From Alphaproteobacteria bacterium (GTDB lineage: Bacteria > Pseudomonadota > Alphaproteobacteria > Rhizobiales > Devosiaceae): a stretch of 64,000 nt of DNA. The position numbers were made by a program, and so were the translations under genes. Under the pieces are notes generated by a model. The model worked only from the letters and a program-made list of their open reading frames with translations. It had not been told where the DNA came from and did not search any database. How positions within the stretch are numbered: the first letter of the stretch is position 1; each line of letters opens with the position of its first letter. Shown here piece by piece: positions 9,496 to 20,827 of the stretch. The stretch covers positions 248,001 through 312,000 of the forward strand of contig JAHJWO010000054.1 of assembly GCA_018828145.1 (NCBI GenBank). The letters are read 5' to 3'.

Positions 9496-10253
9496 GGTTG
9501 TTTCGCCTCGATACCGCCGAAGCGCCGGTCGCGCAGCGCGAAGGTTTCGAGCACCCGGACGAAACTGGCTTCATCGAAGTCGGGCCAGTATTCGTCGACG
9601 AAGACGAATTCGGAATAGGCGGCCTGCCAGAGCAGGAAATTTGAAATGCGCTGCTCGCCGCTGGTGCGGATGATGAGGTCCGGATCGGGCAGGCCCGCCG
9701 TATAGAGCGCTCCGGCTATCGTTTCCTCGGTGATCGCCTCGGGCGACAGGCGCCCGGCGGCAACTTCACGCGCAATGCGCCGCGTGGCGTCGGCGATCTC
9801 GGCCTTGCCGCCATAGTTGAAGGCGACGATCAGCACGAGGCCGGTATTGCTGGCCGTCTTGGCTTCGACATCCTCGATCAGCCGCACCAGGCTGGACTCC
9901 AGCCCCTCGCGGCTGCCGATGATGCGAACCCGCACATTATTGCGGATCAGATTCTGTAGATCAGATGCAACAAAACGGCGCAGCAGGTTGAAGATAAACG
10001 ATATCTCGTCCTTGGGGCGCGTCCAGTTTTCAGACGAGAAGCTGAACACCGTCAGATGCGCCACGCCATAGCGAATGCAGAGCTGGACCAGGTTGCGGAG
10101 CGCCTTGACGCCCTCGATATGCCCCTCGGTCCGGCGCTTGCCGCGGGCCTTGGCCCAGCGGCCATTGCCGTCCATGATCACGCCAAGATGGTTTGGAATG
10201 CGCAAGCGCGGACGCTGCTCAATATCGGCTGTGATGGCTGGATCGATGGACAT
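9492..10253 (-). CDS. uppS: Isoprenyl transferase (undecaprenyl diphosphate synthase)
   Basis: Cis-prenyltransferase that builds the C55 carrier lipid for peptidoglycan and LPS. 253 residues. The family opening GVIMDGNGRWA carries the catalytic Asp28, and the C-terminal substrate and metal block RTSGEQRISNFLLWQ-AYSEFVF is present. ATG at 10253; overlaps cdsA by 4 bases and follows frr by 27 bases. Confidence 0.97.
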   Translation of the reverse strand: MSIDPAITADIEQRPRLRIPNHLGVIMDGNGRWAKARGKRRTEGHIEGVKALRNLVQLCIRYGVAHLTVFSFSSENWTRPKDEISFIFNLLRRFVASDLQNLIRNNVRVRIIGSREGLESSLVRLIEDVEAKTASNTGLVLIVAFNYGGKAEIADATRRIAREVAAGRLSPEAITEETIAGALYTAGLPDPDLIIRTSGEQRISNFLLWQAAYSEFVFVDEYWPDFDEASFVRVLETFALRDRRFGGIEAKQP

Positions 10254-10280
10254 CTACGCCTCCGGCGCAGCTCAGCCGAC

Positions 10281-10838
10281 TTAGACCTGCATGATTTCCG
10301 CTTCTTTGGCCGCCACCACCTGGTCGATTTCCGCGACCGCGGCGTCGGTTGCCTTCTGCACCAGGTCCGCCTGCGCGCGCGCATCGTCCTGGCTCAGATC
10401 GCCATCCTTCTCGGCCTTCTTGAGCGCATCCATGCCGTCGCGACGGATGTGGCGCACTGCCACGCGGGCCGCCTCGGCATAGTTATGCGCAACCTTGGAC
10501 AGGTCGCGGCGGCGCTCTTCGTTGAGCTCGGGTAGCGGCACGCGGATCACCTGCCCCTCCCCCATCGGATTGAGGCCCAGGCCGCTGTCGCGAATGGCCT
10601 TTTCGACCACCATGGCCAGCGAACGATCCCAGACCTGCACGCTCAGCATGCGCGGCTCCGGCACCGTCACCGTGGCCAGCTGGCTCAGCGGCGTGCGCGA
10701 GCCATAGGCTTCCACCATCACCGGCTCCAGCAGGCTCGCGCTGGCACGGCCCGTGCGCAGCCCGGCAAGTTCGTCACGCAGCGACGTGATCGACTTCTGC
10801 ATGCGGGTTTTGAGTTCGGCGAGATTGTAGGCCATCAT
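10281..10838 (-). CDS. frr: Ribosome recycling factor
   Basis: Splits post-termination ribosomes together with EF-G. 185 residues, the standard length, with the conserved [18 protein letters not shown] and the helical C-terminus ([17 protein letters not shown]). Two consecutive ATG codons occur at the start; AAGGA lies 4 or 7 bases away, so translation may begin at 10838 or 10835. It follows pyrH by 14 bases, the universal pyrH-frr pairing. Confidence 0.97.
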   Translation of the reverse strand: MMAYNLAELKTRMQKSITSLRDELAGLRTGRASASLLEPVMVEAYGSRTPLSQLATVTVPEPRMLSVQVWDRSLAMVVEKAIRDSGLGLNPMGEGQVIRVPLPELNEERRRDLSKVAHNYAEAARVAVRHIRRDGMDALKKAEKDGDLSQDDARAQADLVQKATDAAVAEIDQVVAAKEAEIMQV

Positions 10839-10852
10839 TTCGTCCTTCTAGG

Positions 10853-11572
10853 CTAGATCGGCTTGCCGACGCGGGTGCTGCGAACGCGCCCGGCCAGAAC
10901 GCCGGACAGGCCCTCCTTGTCGTCGAGCGAATACACGATTATCGGCATGTTGTTGTCGCGGGCAAGGGCGAAGGCCGCCGTATCCATCACCCGCAGGTTC
11001 TGGCTGATCACATCGTCATGGCTGATCTGCTCATAGCGGGTCGCCGTCGGGTCCTTATTGGGATCGGCCGAATAGACGCCATCGACATTGGTGCCCTTGA
11101 GCACGATGTCGCATTCCAGCTCGATCGCCCGCAGGGCAGCAGCCGTATCGGTAGTGAAGAACGGGTTGCCGATGCCGCCACCCAGCACGACCACGTAACC
11201 GTCCTCGAGCGCCGCCTTGGCAGCGCGAGCGGTATAGGTGTCGGCGACGGATGGCATGGTTGTGGCGCTGAACACCTTGGCCTTGACGCCAATGGCGGTC
11301 AGGGCGCCGGCCAGCGCCAGTGCGTTGATGACGGTACCCAGCGTGCCCATCATGTCGGCGGTAACCCGGTCGCCGCCATTGGCGGCTACGGCCATGCCGC
11401 GAAAGATGTTGCCGCCACCGGTCACAATGGCCATTTCGACGCCGGTCTGCGCCACGTCGGCGATCTGGCGGGCCACGCCGTCGAGAAATTCGGGTTGAAT
11501 GCCAAACTGCTGGTCGCCAGACAGCGCTTCGCCCGAAACCTTGAGCAAAATGCGTTTGTAGGCAGGCGCCAT
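10853..11572 (-). CDS. pyrH: UMP kinase
   Basis: Hexameric bacterial UMP kinase (UMP to UDP), the regulated step of pyrimidine nucleotide supply. 239 residues; amino-acid-kinase fold with KRILLKVSGEAL at the start, VTGGGNIFRG near residue 55 and KGTNVDGVYSADP near residue 160. The ATG at 11572 is chosen over an in-frame TTG two codons earlier because AGAGGGG lies at normal distance before it. Confidence 0.97.
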   Translation of the reverse strand: MAPAYKRILLKVSGEALSGDQQFGIQPEFLDGVARQIADVAQTGVEMAIVTGGGNIFRGMAVAANGGDRVTADMMGTLGTVINALALAGALTAIGVKAKVFSATTMPSVADTYTARAAKAALEDGYVVVLGGGIGNPFFTTDTAAALRAIELECDIVLKGTNVDGVYSADPNKDPTATRYEQISHDDVISQNLRVMDTAAFALARDNNMPIIVYSLDDKEGLSGVLAGRVRSTRVGKPI

Positions 11573-11739
11573 CGGCAAACCCCTCTTTGGAATACGCGGC
11601 GGGGCACCGAATCCGGCGACGCCCGACAGACATTAAGGCAAAAGCAACTTCAAAAGAAAGCGGCGCGCCAGTTGAAATACAAATTACAGCGGGCTTCTGC
11701 GCTCAATCCCGGGCCAAATCATGACCGTTCGGGAGAGCG

Positions 11740-11765
11740 GCGGGCGGGCCCTTGGGTCCACCCGC
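11740..11765 (-). terminator. Hairpin between tsf and pyrH
   Basis: On the minus strand GCGGGTGGACCC pairs with GGGCCCGCCCGC across a 2-3 base loop (one mismatch, one G-U). It lies 18 bases after the tsf stop and has no T-run, so it is probably a processing or partial-termination hairpin. Confidence 0.35.
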
Positions 11766-11782
11766 AATTGTCTGCGGCGGAA

Positions 11783-12709
11783 TTACTTCACGCCGGCCGT
11801 GGCAGCGACTTCGGCAGCAAAGTCGGTCTCGACCTTCTCGATGCCCTCGCCCAGTGCAAAGCGCACGAACTTGGTCAGCTTGATCGGGGCGCCAACGTCC
11901 TTTTCAGCATTCTTGATCGCATCGCGGACCTTGGTCTCGCCGTCGATCACGAAGGTCTGCGCCAGGAGCGTGACTTCTTCGAAATACTTGCGCATGCGGC
12001 CATCGACCATCTTCTCGGCGATCTCGGCCGACTTGCCCGATTCCTTGACCTGTTCGAGGATGATGGCGCGCTCGCGAGCCACCACGTCCTGGTCCAGGTC
12101 TTCCGGATCGATCGACAGCGGATTGGTCGCTGCGATATGCATGGCAAGCTGCTTGCCCAGGGCGGACAGCGCGGTCTTGTCGCCGGTCGATTCGAGCGCC
12201 ACGAGGATGCCCATGCGGCCCAGGCCAGCCTTGACGGCATTGTGGACATAGCTCTCGACCACGCCATCGGAGACCGAAACGGTCTGCGTGCGTCGCAGGT
12301 TCATGTTCTCGCCGATCTTGGCGATGGCTTCGGTCAGCTCGGCCGAAACCGAGTGGCCCGAACCGGGGAACGGCATTTCGCCGAGCTTGACCACGTCGCC
12401 ATCGGCGTCGAGGGCCAGCTTTGCGACATTGGCAACGATCGCCTGGAACTGCTCGTTGCGGGCAACGAAGTCGGTTTCCGAGTTCACTTCGACAACGGCA
12501 GCCTTGGTGCCGGCGGTGGCAACGCCAACGAGGCCTTCGGCCGCAACGCGGTCAGCCTTCTTGGCAGCCTTGGCCAGGCCACGCGTGCGCAGCCAGTCGA
12601 CCGCGGCTTCCATGTCGCCATTGGTTTCGGCCAGGGCCTTCTTGCAGTCCATCATCCCGACGCCGGTCGAGTCACGGAGCTGCTTGACCATTCCTGCAGT
12701 GATTTCCAT
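11783..12709 (-). CDS. tsf: Elongation factor Ts
   Basis: Nucleotide-exchange factor for EF-Tu. 308 residues. The start [16 protein letters not shown] followed by GMMDCKKAL is the family N-terminal UBA-like domain, and the [10 protein letters not shown] core motif is at about residue 80. The ATG at 12709 is selected because AGAGGTG precedes it and because homology begins exactly there; an open frame runs upstream but looks non-coding. It follows rpsB after 70 bases. Confidence 0.97.
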   Translation of the reverse strand: MEITAGMVKQLRDSTGVGMMDCKKALAETNGDMEAAVDWLRTRGLAKAAKKADRVAAEGLVGVATAGTKAAVVEVNSETDFVARNEQFQAIVANVAKLALDADGDVVKLGEMPFPGSGHSVSAELTEAIAKIGENMNLRRTQTVSVSDGVVESYVHNAVKAGLGRMGILVALESTGDKTALSALGKQLAMHIAATNPLSIDPEDLDQDVVARERAIILEQVKESGKSAEIAEKMVDGRMRKYFEEVTLLAQTFVIDGETKVRDAIKNAEKDVGAPIKLTKFVRFALGEGIEKVETDFAAEVAATAGVK

Positions 12710-12779
12710 GGGTTCACCTCTTGGCGACCCCATTTCCGGGGTCGCATGGTTCAAATCAGTATGAATAAGCGACAGGCGC

Positions 12780-13559
12780 TTAGTTGGCGGCGGCCGCCGG
12801 AGCCTCTTCGCCCGGCAGATCTTCAGCCGGAGCACGATCGGCAGCACCGAGATCGGCACCCAGGGCCGACGACGAGCGGCCGATGCCGTCGATGGCAGCC
12901 TTGGAGATCAGCGACACATAGAGCTCGAGGGCGCGCGAGGCGTCGTCATTGCCCGGGATCGCATAATCGACCGTATCGGGATCGCAATTGGTGTCGACGA
13001 TGGCTACGACCGGAATGCCCAGGCGACGGGCTTCCTTGATCGCGTTGGCTTCCTTGTTGGTGTCGATGACGAACAGGAGCGAGGGCAGGTTGCCCATGTC
13101 CTTGATGCCGCCCAGGTCGCGCTCGAGGCGTTCCTGCTCGCGGCTCATCATCAGGCGTTCCTTCTTGGTACGCAGCGCCAGGGCGTCTTCGCTCATCGAC
13201 TCGAGTTCGCGCAGGCGCGAGATCGAGTTCGAGATGGTCTGCCAGTTGGTCAGCGTGCCGCCGAGCCAGCGGGAATTGACGAAGTACTGGGCGGACTGCT
13301 TGGCAGCCTCGGCCACCAGCGGTGCGGCCTGGCGCTTGGTGCCGACGAACAGCACGCGGCCACCGTCAGCGACGGTGTCGCTGACCAGCTGCAGCGCACG
13401 GCTCAGGGCCGGCACGGTCTGGCTCAGGTCGAGAATGTGGATATCGTTGCGAACGCCGAAGATGTAGCGTTCCATCTTGGGGTTCCAGCGATGCTTCTGG
13501 TGACCGAAGTGGACGCCTGCTTCAAGCAGTTGACGCATAGAAAAATCGGGCAGTGCCAT
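12780..13559 (-). CDS. rpsB: 30S ribosomal protein S2
   Basis: Component of the small subunit needed for S1 docking. 259 residues, starting [21 protein letters not shown]. The family segments [10 protein letters not shown] and [21 protein letters not shown] are present. It has the Ala/Pro/Glu-rich C-terminal tail seen in alphaproteobacteria. The ATG at 13559 has AAGGAG 9 bases upstream. It is the first gene of the minus-strand translation/envelope block. Confidence 0.97.
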   Translation of the reverse strand: MALPDFSMRQLLEAGVHFGHQKHRWNPKMERYIFGVRNDIHILDLSQTVPALSRALQLVSDTVADGGRVLFVGTKRQAAPLVAEAAKQSAQYFVNSRWLGGTLTNWQTISNSISRLRELESMSEDALALRTKKERLMMSREQERLERDLGGIKDMGNLPSLLFVIDTNKEANAIKEARRLGIPVVAIVDTNCDPDTVDYAIPGNDDASRALELYVSLISKAAIDGIGRSSSALGADLGAADRAPAEDLPGEEAPAAAAN

Positions 13560-14139
13560 GATGGCTGCTCCTTGTTTACCGGTTGATGCCGCCACGGGGC
13601 CTTGCGGCGGTTGCCCGCCACCGGATGGATCTTCGGAACGCCCGAAAAGCCTGCCTCGTGTGTGAAATCGCGCTGACACGCAGTCAAACGCAGGGGCGAT
13701 ATAGGCGATGAGCCGCAAAAGAGCAAGGCCCGCGCCAAAGCGCCGCCTGCAACGCGGTTGTCATGGACTGACGGACCCCGAGGCGGCTTTCGTCTCTGAG
13801 TAGATAAATACGAGACGATAGCCGTCCCGGGGCTGCCGGTTTTTGGAACAGGACCGGTTATCGCGCCACATGAACGCTCGCCATGTTGCGGCCGGCTCTC
13901 GAACCTGAGGGAGACAGCGACGTCCCCTCCCGACATCTCCCGGCCACTGGTCGCTGCAGCGCCGCCGTATCCCGGAAGATGGGAGGATTGTGCCACGGTA
14001 TTTGGCGAGGGGGATAAGTTCGCCGAGCTTTCCGTCGACACCTCGCTGCAGGGCAAGCGGCGTGGGGGAACTTGTTGACATACAAGGATCGTGCGGAATA
14101 ATTCACTTCCGGAAACACTCATTACCCAAGGAGAGGCTG
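13560..14139. other. 580-bp intergenic region between rpsB and arsR-type gene
   Basis: Divergent promoter region. The rpsB leader lies at the left end and the ArsR-gene promoter at the right end (14075-14102). The middle part (about 13740-14060) contains only short open frames without ribosome sites or recognisable motifs; I see no gene in it. It could hold decayed sequence. Confidence 0.5.
14075..14114 (+). promoter_or_regulatory. Promoter and operator-like palindrome of the ArsR operon
   Basis: TTGACA (14075-14080), a 16-base spacer and AATAAT (14097-14102) make a strong sigma-70 type promoter. The palindrome TTCCGGAA (14107-14114) follows at the expected start of transcription, within the 13-mer TTCACTTCCGGAA. 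The same 13-mer, with one change, occurs in the promoter of the NTF2-fold gene at 15033-15045. Confidence 0.6.
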
Positions 14140-14487
14140 GTGGTTCGTGATCCACTGAGCATGACCTTCGCAGCCCTTGCCGATCCGACGCGACGTGCGA
14201 TTCTGGCGCGCCTGTCCGTGGGTGAAGCATCGGTCGCTGAACTCGCCGAACCCTTCGACATGACCATGCGCGCCGTTTCCAGCCACATCGCCGTGCTCGA
14301 AGCGGCTGGCCTGGTTTCGCGAGGACGCGATGCCCAGCGTCGCCCCAGTCGCATTCGCCTCGATCCGCTCGCTGACATCGACGGATGGCTGGAAGACTAT
14401 CGCAAGCTTTGGACACGGCGTTTCGATAAGTTGGACAAGCACCTGGCCAATCGCTCGAAGCACGATGATGGTGATCATGGCGGGTGA
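14140..14487 (+). CDS. ArsR-family transcriptional regulator
   Basis: Winged-helix repressor of about 115 residues. LADPTRRAILARL, then MRAVSSHIAVLEAAGLVSRGRDAQRR, is the typical ArsR helix-turn-helix and wing of the subgroup that pairs with AHSA1/SRPBCC proteins. No metal-binding cysteine pair is visible, so a metal sensor role is not supported. The start is GTG at 14140 with AAGGAG 6 bases upstream; an ATG at 14161 is the alternative. It overlaps the next gene by 11 bases. Autoregulation through TTCCGGAA is an inference. Confidence 0.88.
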   Translation: MVRDPLSMTFAALADPTRRAILARLSVGEASVAELAEPFDMTMRAVSSHIAVLEAAGLVSRGRDAQRRPSRIRLDPLADIDGWLEDYRKLWTRRFDKLDKHLANRSKHDDGDHGG

Positions 14488-14944
14488 GCCCCTTCAATCG
14501 GCTTCCGGGGTCATTCTCATCGAGCGTGTCTTTGCCGCCCCACGCGCGCTTGTCTTTGCCAGCTGGACCCACGCCGACGACGCGGCCGAGTGGTTTGCGC
14601 CGGACGGCTTTACCGCCATTCATTGTGAGATGGATGCAACGCCAGGCGGGGAATGGCGGATCGACTTCCGGTCGCTCGATGGGCAGTTGCACACCGAATA
14701 TGGCGTGTTTCTCGAAGTAATTGCGGCTGAACGCCTGGTGTTCACCCTCACTCAGAAAAGCGGCGACAAGTCCGGTCCGCAGACTACTGTTACCGTGACG
14801 TTCAGCGATATCGATGGCGGCACACGGATGCGCTTCAGGCAATCGGGCCATATCGGAGTCGAAGCGCTCAATGCCAATTCCGATGGCTGGCGCGGCTGTT
14901 TCGAACAGCTCGCACAGTTGCTCAAGATCCTCCAATCAGCTTGA
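14477..14944 (+). CDS. SRPBCC (AHSA1-like) domain protein
   Basis: 155 residues with the START/Bet v1-like fold of the Activator of Hsp90 ATPase homologue 1 family. Visible marks are FAAPRALVFASWTHADDAAEWFAP at the N-terminus (split here as family text), TPGGEWRIDFRS in the middle and the closing helix GWRGCFEQLAQLL. These small proteins bind hydrophobic ligands and are nearly always co-transcribed with an ArsR-type repressor, as here (11-base overlap). The ligand is unknown. Confidence 0.87.
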   Translation: MAGEPLQSASGVILIERVFAAPRALVFASWTHADDAAEWFAPDGFTAIHCEMDATPGGEWRIDFRSLDGQLHTEYGVFLEVIAAERLVFTLTQKSGDKSGPQTTVTVTFSDIDGGTRMRFRQSGHIGVEALNANSDGWRGCFEQLAQLLKILQSA

Positions 14945-15032
14945 AGCCAATCGCGGGCCGAGCATAGGCCACCCATTCTCACTGTGATGCCCCGCGAGCC
15001 CTCGATGCAGCAGCCCCTCATTTACGGAACTA

Positions 15033-15062
15033 TTTACTTCCGGAATGAATCGTTTCTATAAT
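15033..15062 (+). promoter_or_regulatory. Promoter with TTCCGGAA operator upstream of the NTF2-fold gene
   Basis: A perfect TATAAT occurs at 15057-15062, with TTACTT about 17 bases upstream. TTTACTTCCGGAA (15033-15045) fills the start of the spacer and repeats the element found at the ArsR promoter. A half-site TTTACGGAACT lies at 15021-15031. The position would let a repressor block RNA polymerase. Confidence 0.55.
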
Positions 15063-15126
15063 TGGAAGGGGTGCACGCAGCGTGACCCGGACGACCTCTA
15101 GAAATATGGACAGCGAGGAGTACACA

Positions 15127-15543
15127 GTGACTGACTTTGCGCCGCTCAACTCGAATGTGGGCGAAATCGAAACCATCATCCGCAACTGGGAACATGCCAT
15201 CCAGACTGGCGATATGGCCGCCATCATCGAACGGCACGCGGACGATATCGTGATGTACGACGTTCCCGAGCCGCTACAGTCGAAAGGCATCGAAGCCTAT
15301 CGAAGGACTTGGGATCTGTTTTTCCACTTTGGTGCACCAGGGCCCGGCGTCTTCGTCATCGAGGACCTTGAGATTTCCGCCGGCGAGGATGTGGCCTTCG
15401 CCTTTGGGCTGCTGCGTATCGGCGGCTCGGAAGAGCCGGTTTGCCGCCTTACCCTCGGTCTGCAGAAGCGCGCGGGCCAATGGGTGATCTCCCATGAACA
15501 TCATTCCGGGCCGCATGCCCTTGAACCCTCAAAGACCGCATGA
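15127..15543 (+). CDS. SnoaL-like / NTF2-fold protein
   Basis: 138 residues with the cone-shaped NTF2-like fold. The N-terminal helix IETIIRNWEHAIQTGDMAAIIERHADDIVMYDVPEP-type pattern and the closing strand QWVISHEHHSG are typical of the SnoaL/DUF4440 group (ketosteroid-isomerase-like). Substrate and reaction are unknown. The GTG at 15127 is chosen because GAGGAG sits 6 bases upstream; ATG at 15106 is possible. The gene stands alone but shares an operator-like repeat with the ArsR operon and so probably belongs to the same regulon. Confidence 0.82.
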   Translation: MTDFAPLNSNVGEIETIIRNWEHAIQTGDMAAIIERHADDIVMYDVPEPLQSKGIEAYRRTWDLFFHFGAPGPGVFVIEDLEISAGEDVAFAFGLLRIGGSEEPVCRLTLGLQKRAGQWVISHEHHSGPHALEPSKTA

Positions 15544-15900
15544 CTCCACGACTGTCGGCGGTGCCCAAAATGCGAGCCATCGCTCATGCTCCGGGGTGGA
15601 TGAAAAGCGCAGAATCGGCAAAATGCTCACGGATCTGTTAGGGAACCGCACACACCCCCTCCTGCATTATCCCTGCATAGACCCGCGCATCGACGCGGGG
15701 GCAAGGGTGAAAACCCCCAAGCGGAGGAGGATGGGCCCCGGCTCGCCTCCCCCGCGCTTTTTGTCTCCCCCCATTTTAAGACCTTACGCACTGCCGACCT
15801 GCGTTGGGCAATGGGCACCATCTTCTCAATAAACACGGTGTCATCCCGGCCTTGAGCCGGGCGTTCAATGGATTCGAGCGCCGTGTGGCATCGTGGGAGA
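15544..15900. other. 357-bp intergenic region
   Basis: No gene seen. It contains GC-rich hairpins (for example around 15680-15700, CCGCGC...GCGGG) and, at 15843-15865, a copy of the common alphaproteobacterial intergenic repeat CATCCCGGCCTTGAGCCGGG. The right end is the 3' side of the minus-strand gene at 15901. Confidence 0.5.
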
Positions 15901-16218
15901 TTAGGTCTTGCCCCGACTACCCGTCGACGGAAGCGGCGCGAGCCGAAGGGTCTCAAACCAGTCTCGAAAATCAGCGACACCATGGAGGTAGGCGCCAGGG
16001 CTGGCTTGCAAGTCTGCCCCGGCGAGCAACTTGATCGCTTCCCACGCAGGCCAATCCTCGATCCTTACGTCCGTGCCCGACGTCTGATCGGCAAGTAGCC
16101 AAGTATCTGCCCATTTGCTTGCATCCGCAGGGGAAAGATGGCCGTCTACAAGAGCGGCAAGCTTGCTCAGGATGACCAACCGGGGCGGCAAATCTGCTTT
16201 GGTGACGGTGCTCTTCAT
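15901..16218 (-). CDS. Small conserved-looking hypothetical protein downstream of dnaE
   Basis: 105 residues, starting MKSTVTKADLPPRLV, largely helical, rich in Trp and Asp (WADTWLLADQ, IEDWPAWEAIKLLAGADL, YLHGVADFRDWFETLRL). The pattern of leucine-zipper-like start, a WA..W segment and a closing DFRDW resembles small uncharacterised proteins of Hyphomicrobiales, but I cannot name a family. The ATG lies 4 bases after the dnaE stop, so it is probably translated from the dnaE message. Codon use is like its neighbours. Confidence 0.7.
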   Translation of the reverse strand: MKSTVTKADLPPRLVILSKLAALVDGHLSPADASKWADTWLLADQTSGTDVRIEDWPAWEAIKLLAGADLQASPGAYLHGVADFRDWFETLRLAPLPSTGSRGKT

Positions 16219-16222
16219 CGAT

Positions 16223-19678
<3,456 letters not shown>

Positions 19679-19819
19679 GACACGCCCTTTATGACCGTCC
19701 CGGCGCGCAGATCATACCGCTACCGGACCGCAATCCACAGGCGGCGCTGGCGCCGTCTCTTTTCGCCGCGTCTGCAAAGGGCAAAACCAGGGTCCACTCT
19801 TGCTGAAAACGCCTCAGGG

Positions 19820-19918
19820 TCACACGAGTCGGGCCAGCACATCCATCCAGGTCAGCGAACCTATGGTGAAGGCGCCCAGCGTGACGAATGCGGCGAAGTC
19901 CTTGATGAAAGTGAGCAT
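19820..19918 (-). CDS. Putative SOS-induced 32-residue membrane protein
   Basis: Very small gene: MLTFIKDFAAFVTLGAFT at the start and SLTWMDVLARLV at the end, 32 residues. It is predicted to have one membrane-spanning helix (about residues 8-27) with a positively charged N-terminal region. The ATG at 19918 has GGGAGA 5 bases upstream; a second ATG at 19924 is too close to that site. Its promoter carries a consensus alphaproteobacterial LexA box, and it lies upstream of dnaE. Size, topology and regulation recall SidA, the tiny SOS division inhibitor of Caulobacter; homology is not shown. Unknown function. Confidence 0.62.
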   Translation of the reverse strand: MLTFIKDFAAFVTLGAFTIGSLTWMDVLARLV

Positions 19919-19948
19919 CTGCATCTCCCGTGTTGCTATAATGTTCTT

Positions 19949-19977
19949 ATAAGTTCGTCTTTTGTTCCTGTCCAGTG
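19949..19977 (-). promoter_or_regulatory. Promoter with LexA (SOS) box
   Basis: On the minus strand TGGACA, a 17-base spacer and TATAAG form a good sigma-70 promoter. Inside the spacer is GAAC-AAAAGAC-GAAC (19953-19967), an exact match to the alphaproteobacterial LexA consensus GAAC-N7-GAAC. The box ends 35 bases before the ATG at 19918. LexA bound there would block the polymerase. Confidence 0.68.
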
Positions 19978-20059
19978 TGACAAGCGGGAACAGCGGGGAT
20001 TGGGCCTGCTTGGTTAGCAAAGTGTTAGGAAAGGTTCACGACGCGTTACGCGTCGGGCG

Positions 20060-20073
20060 TTGACGATCGTCAA
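20060..20073. promoter_or_regulatory. 14-bp perfect palindrome upstream of membrane-anchored hypothetical gene
   Basis: TTGACGATCGTCAA is a perfect palindrome 49 bases before the start at 20122. It could be an operator, or its first half could serve as a -35 element; no regulator gene is adjacent. Confidence 0.35.
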
Positions 20074-20121
20074 GGCGACCACCCCGAAGATACATCACAA
20101 TGTGCCTTATGGAGGGAGCCA

Positions 20122-20718
20122 ATGGCGGCGTGGTTAGGCTGGTTCATGGATGGCACGAACTTGGGGTCTCTGGTCGCCGCGGCGAGCGCCGCTGGTGCAC
20201 TATGGCAATACCGTCGGAACAGCCTCCGCCATAAGGACGACCTTGCTCAACGGCAGGCCGTCACCGCCGTGCAGGAGACGCTGGCGCTGCTGAACGACCC
20301 GGAGGCGCAGCGCGCGCTCTCCGCCCTGGATTACTCCGAACCCACAACCATGCGCGCCCTCCGGCTGCATGCGGCCACCTACGAGACCGATCCGGCCAGT
20401 GCTTTTTCCGAAGACGAGAAGAAGGCGCGCGACAATATGGACCAGCTGCTGACTCGCCTAGAAATGATCGACTTCCTCATTGAGAGAAACGTTATCGCCA
20501 AGGCGGACTTCAGGAAGCAGTTTGCCTATTGGCTGGAACTGCTGGGCGAGATCCCTGACCGGCACGATACTCTTGTGCATTTCAGCGACACCAACCGAAG
20601 AACGCTCTGGGCCTATATACGCACCTATCGCTTTCTCGGCGTGATCAGCTTGTTCGCCCGGTATGACCGGGCATCGAAGGCCTCAGGAACAACCGAAGCG
20701 CTTTTCGTCGCACGCTGA
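20122..20718 (+). CDS. Hypothetical protein with N-terminal membrane helix
   Basis: 198 residues. A single hydrophobic helix at about residues 10-28 (DGTNLGSLVAAASAAGALW) is followed by a basic segment and a mostly helical cytoplasmic domain rich in charged residues (DLLTRLEMIDFLIE-type, FRKQFAYWLELLGEIPD). The pattern resembles DUF4760-like membrane-anchored proteins, but the match is too weak to assert. GGAGGGAG lies 4 bases before the ATG. No operon partner. Function unknown. Confidence 0.78.
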   Translation: MAAWLGWFMDGTNLGSLVAAASAAGALWQYRRNSLRHKDDLAQRQAVTAVQETLALLNDPEAQRALSALDYSEPTTMRALRLHAATYETDPASAFSEDEKKARDNMDQLLTRLEMIDFLIERNVIAKADFRKQFAYWLELLGEIPDRHDTLVHFSDTNRRTLWAYIRTYRFLGVISLFARYDRASKASGTTEALFVAR

Positions 20719-20761
20719 CTGTCAGCCCCTCTTGCCTGTCCCCGACAACTCAAGCTAGATT

Positions 20762-20777
20762 TGAGGTACGTACCTCA
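20762..20777. promoter_or_regulatory. 16-bp perfect palindrome in the promoter of the PPOX gene
   Basis: TGAGGTACGTACCTCA is a perfect 16-bp palindrome located just after a weak promoter (TTGCCT, 18 bases, TAGATT) and 50 bases before the ATG at 20828. Position and symmetry suggest a repressor operator; the TetR-family gene at 21559 is the nearest candidate regulator. Confidence 0.5.
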
Positions 20778-20827
20778 CGATGACCGGGTCAACCGGTCGG
20801 CGAGCAGCAACGAGGTTGGAGGAGCCG

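Noticed and set aside
11018-13039. Plus-strand open frame opposite pyrH, tsf and part of rpsB
   Set aside because: Spans three genes and their gaps on the other strand; a shadow.
13761-14081. Minus-strand frame of about 106 codons in the rpsB-arsR gap
   Set aside because: No ribosome site, no recognisable domain, unlike neighbours in composition.
13424-14935. Minus-strand open frame of 503 codons across rpsB and the ArsR region
   Set aside because: Runs out of frame through rpsB and antisense to the ArsR and SRPBCC genes.
15021-15050. EcfG promoter upstream of the NTF2-fold gene (GGAAC then CGTT)
   Set aside because: The spacer is 20 bases rather than 16-17; the TATAAT and TTCCGGAA elements explain the region better.
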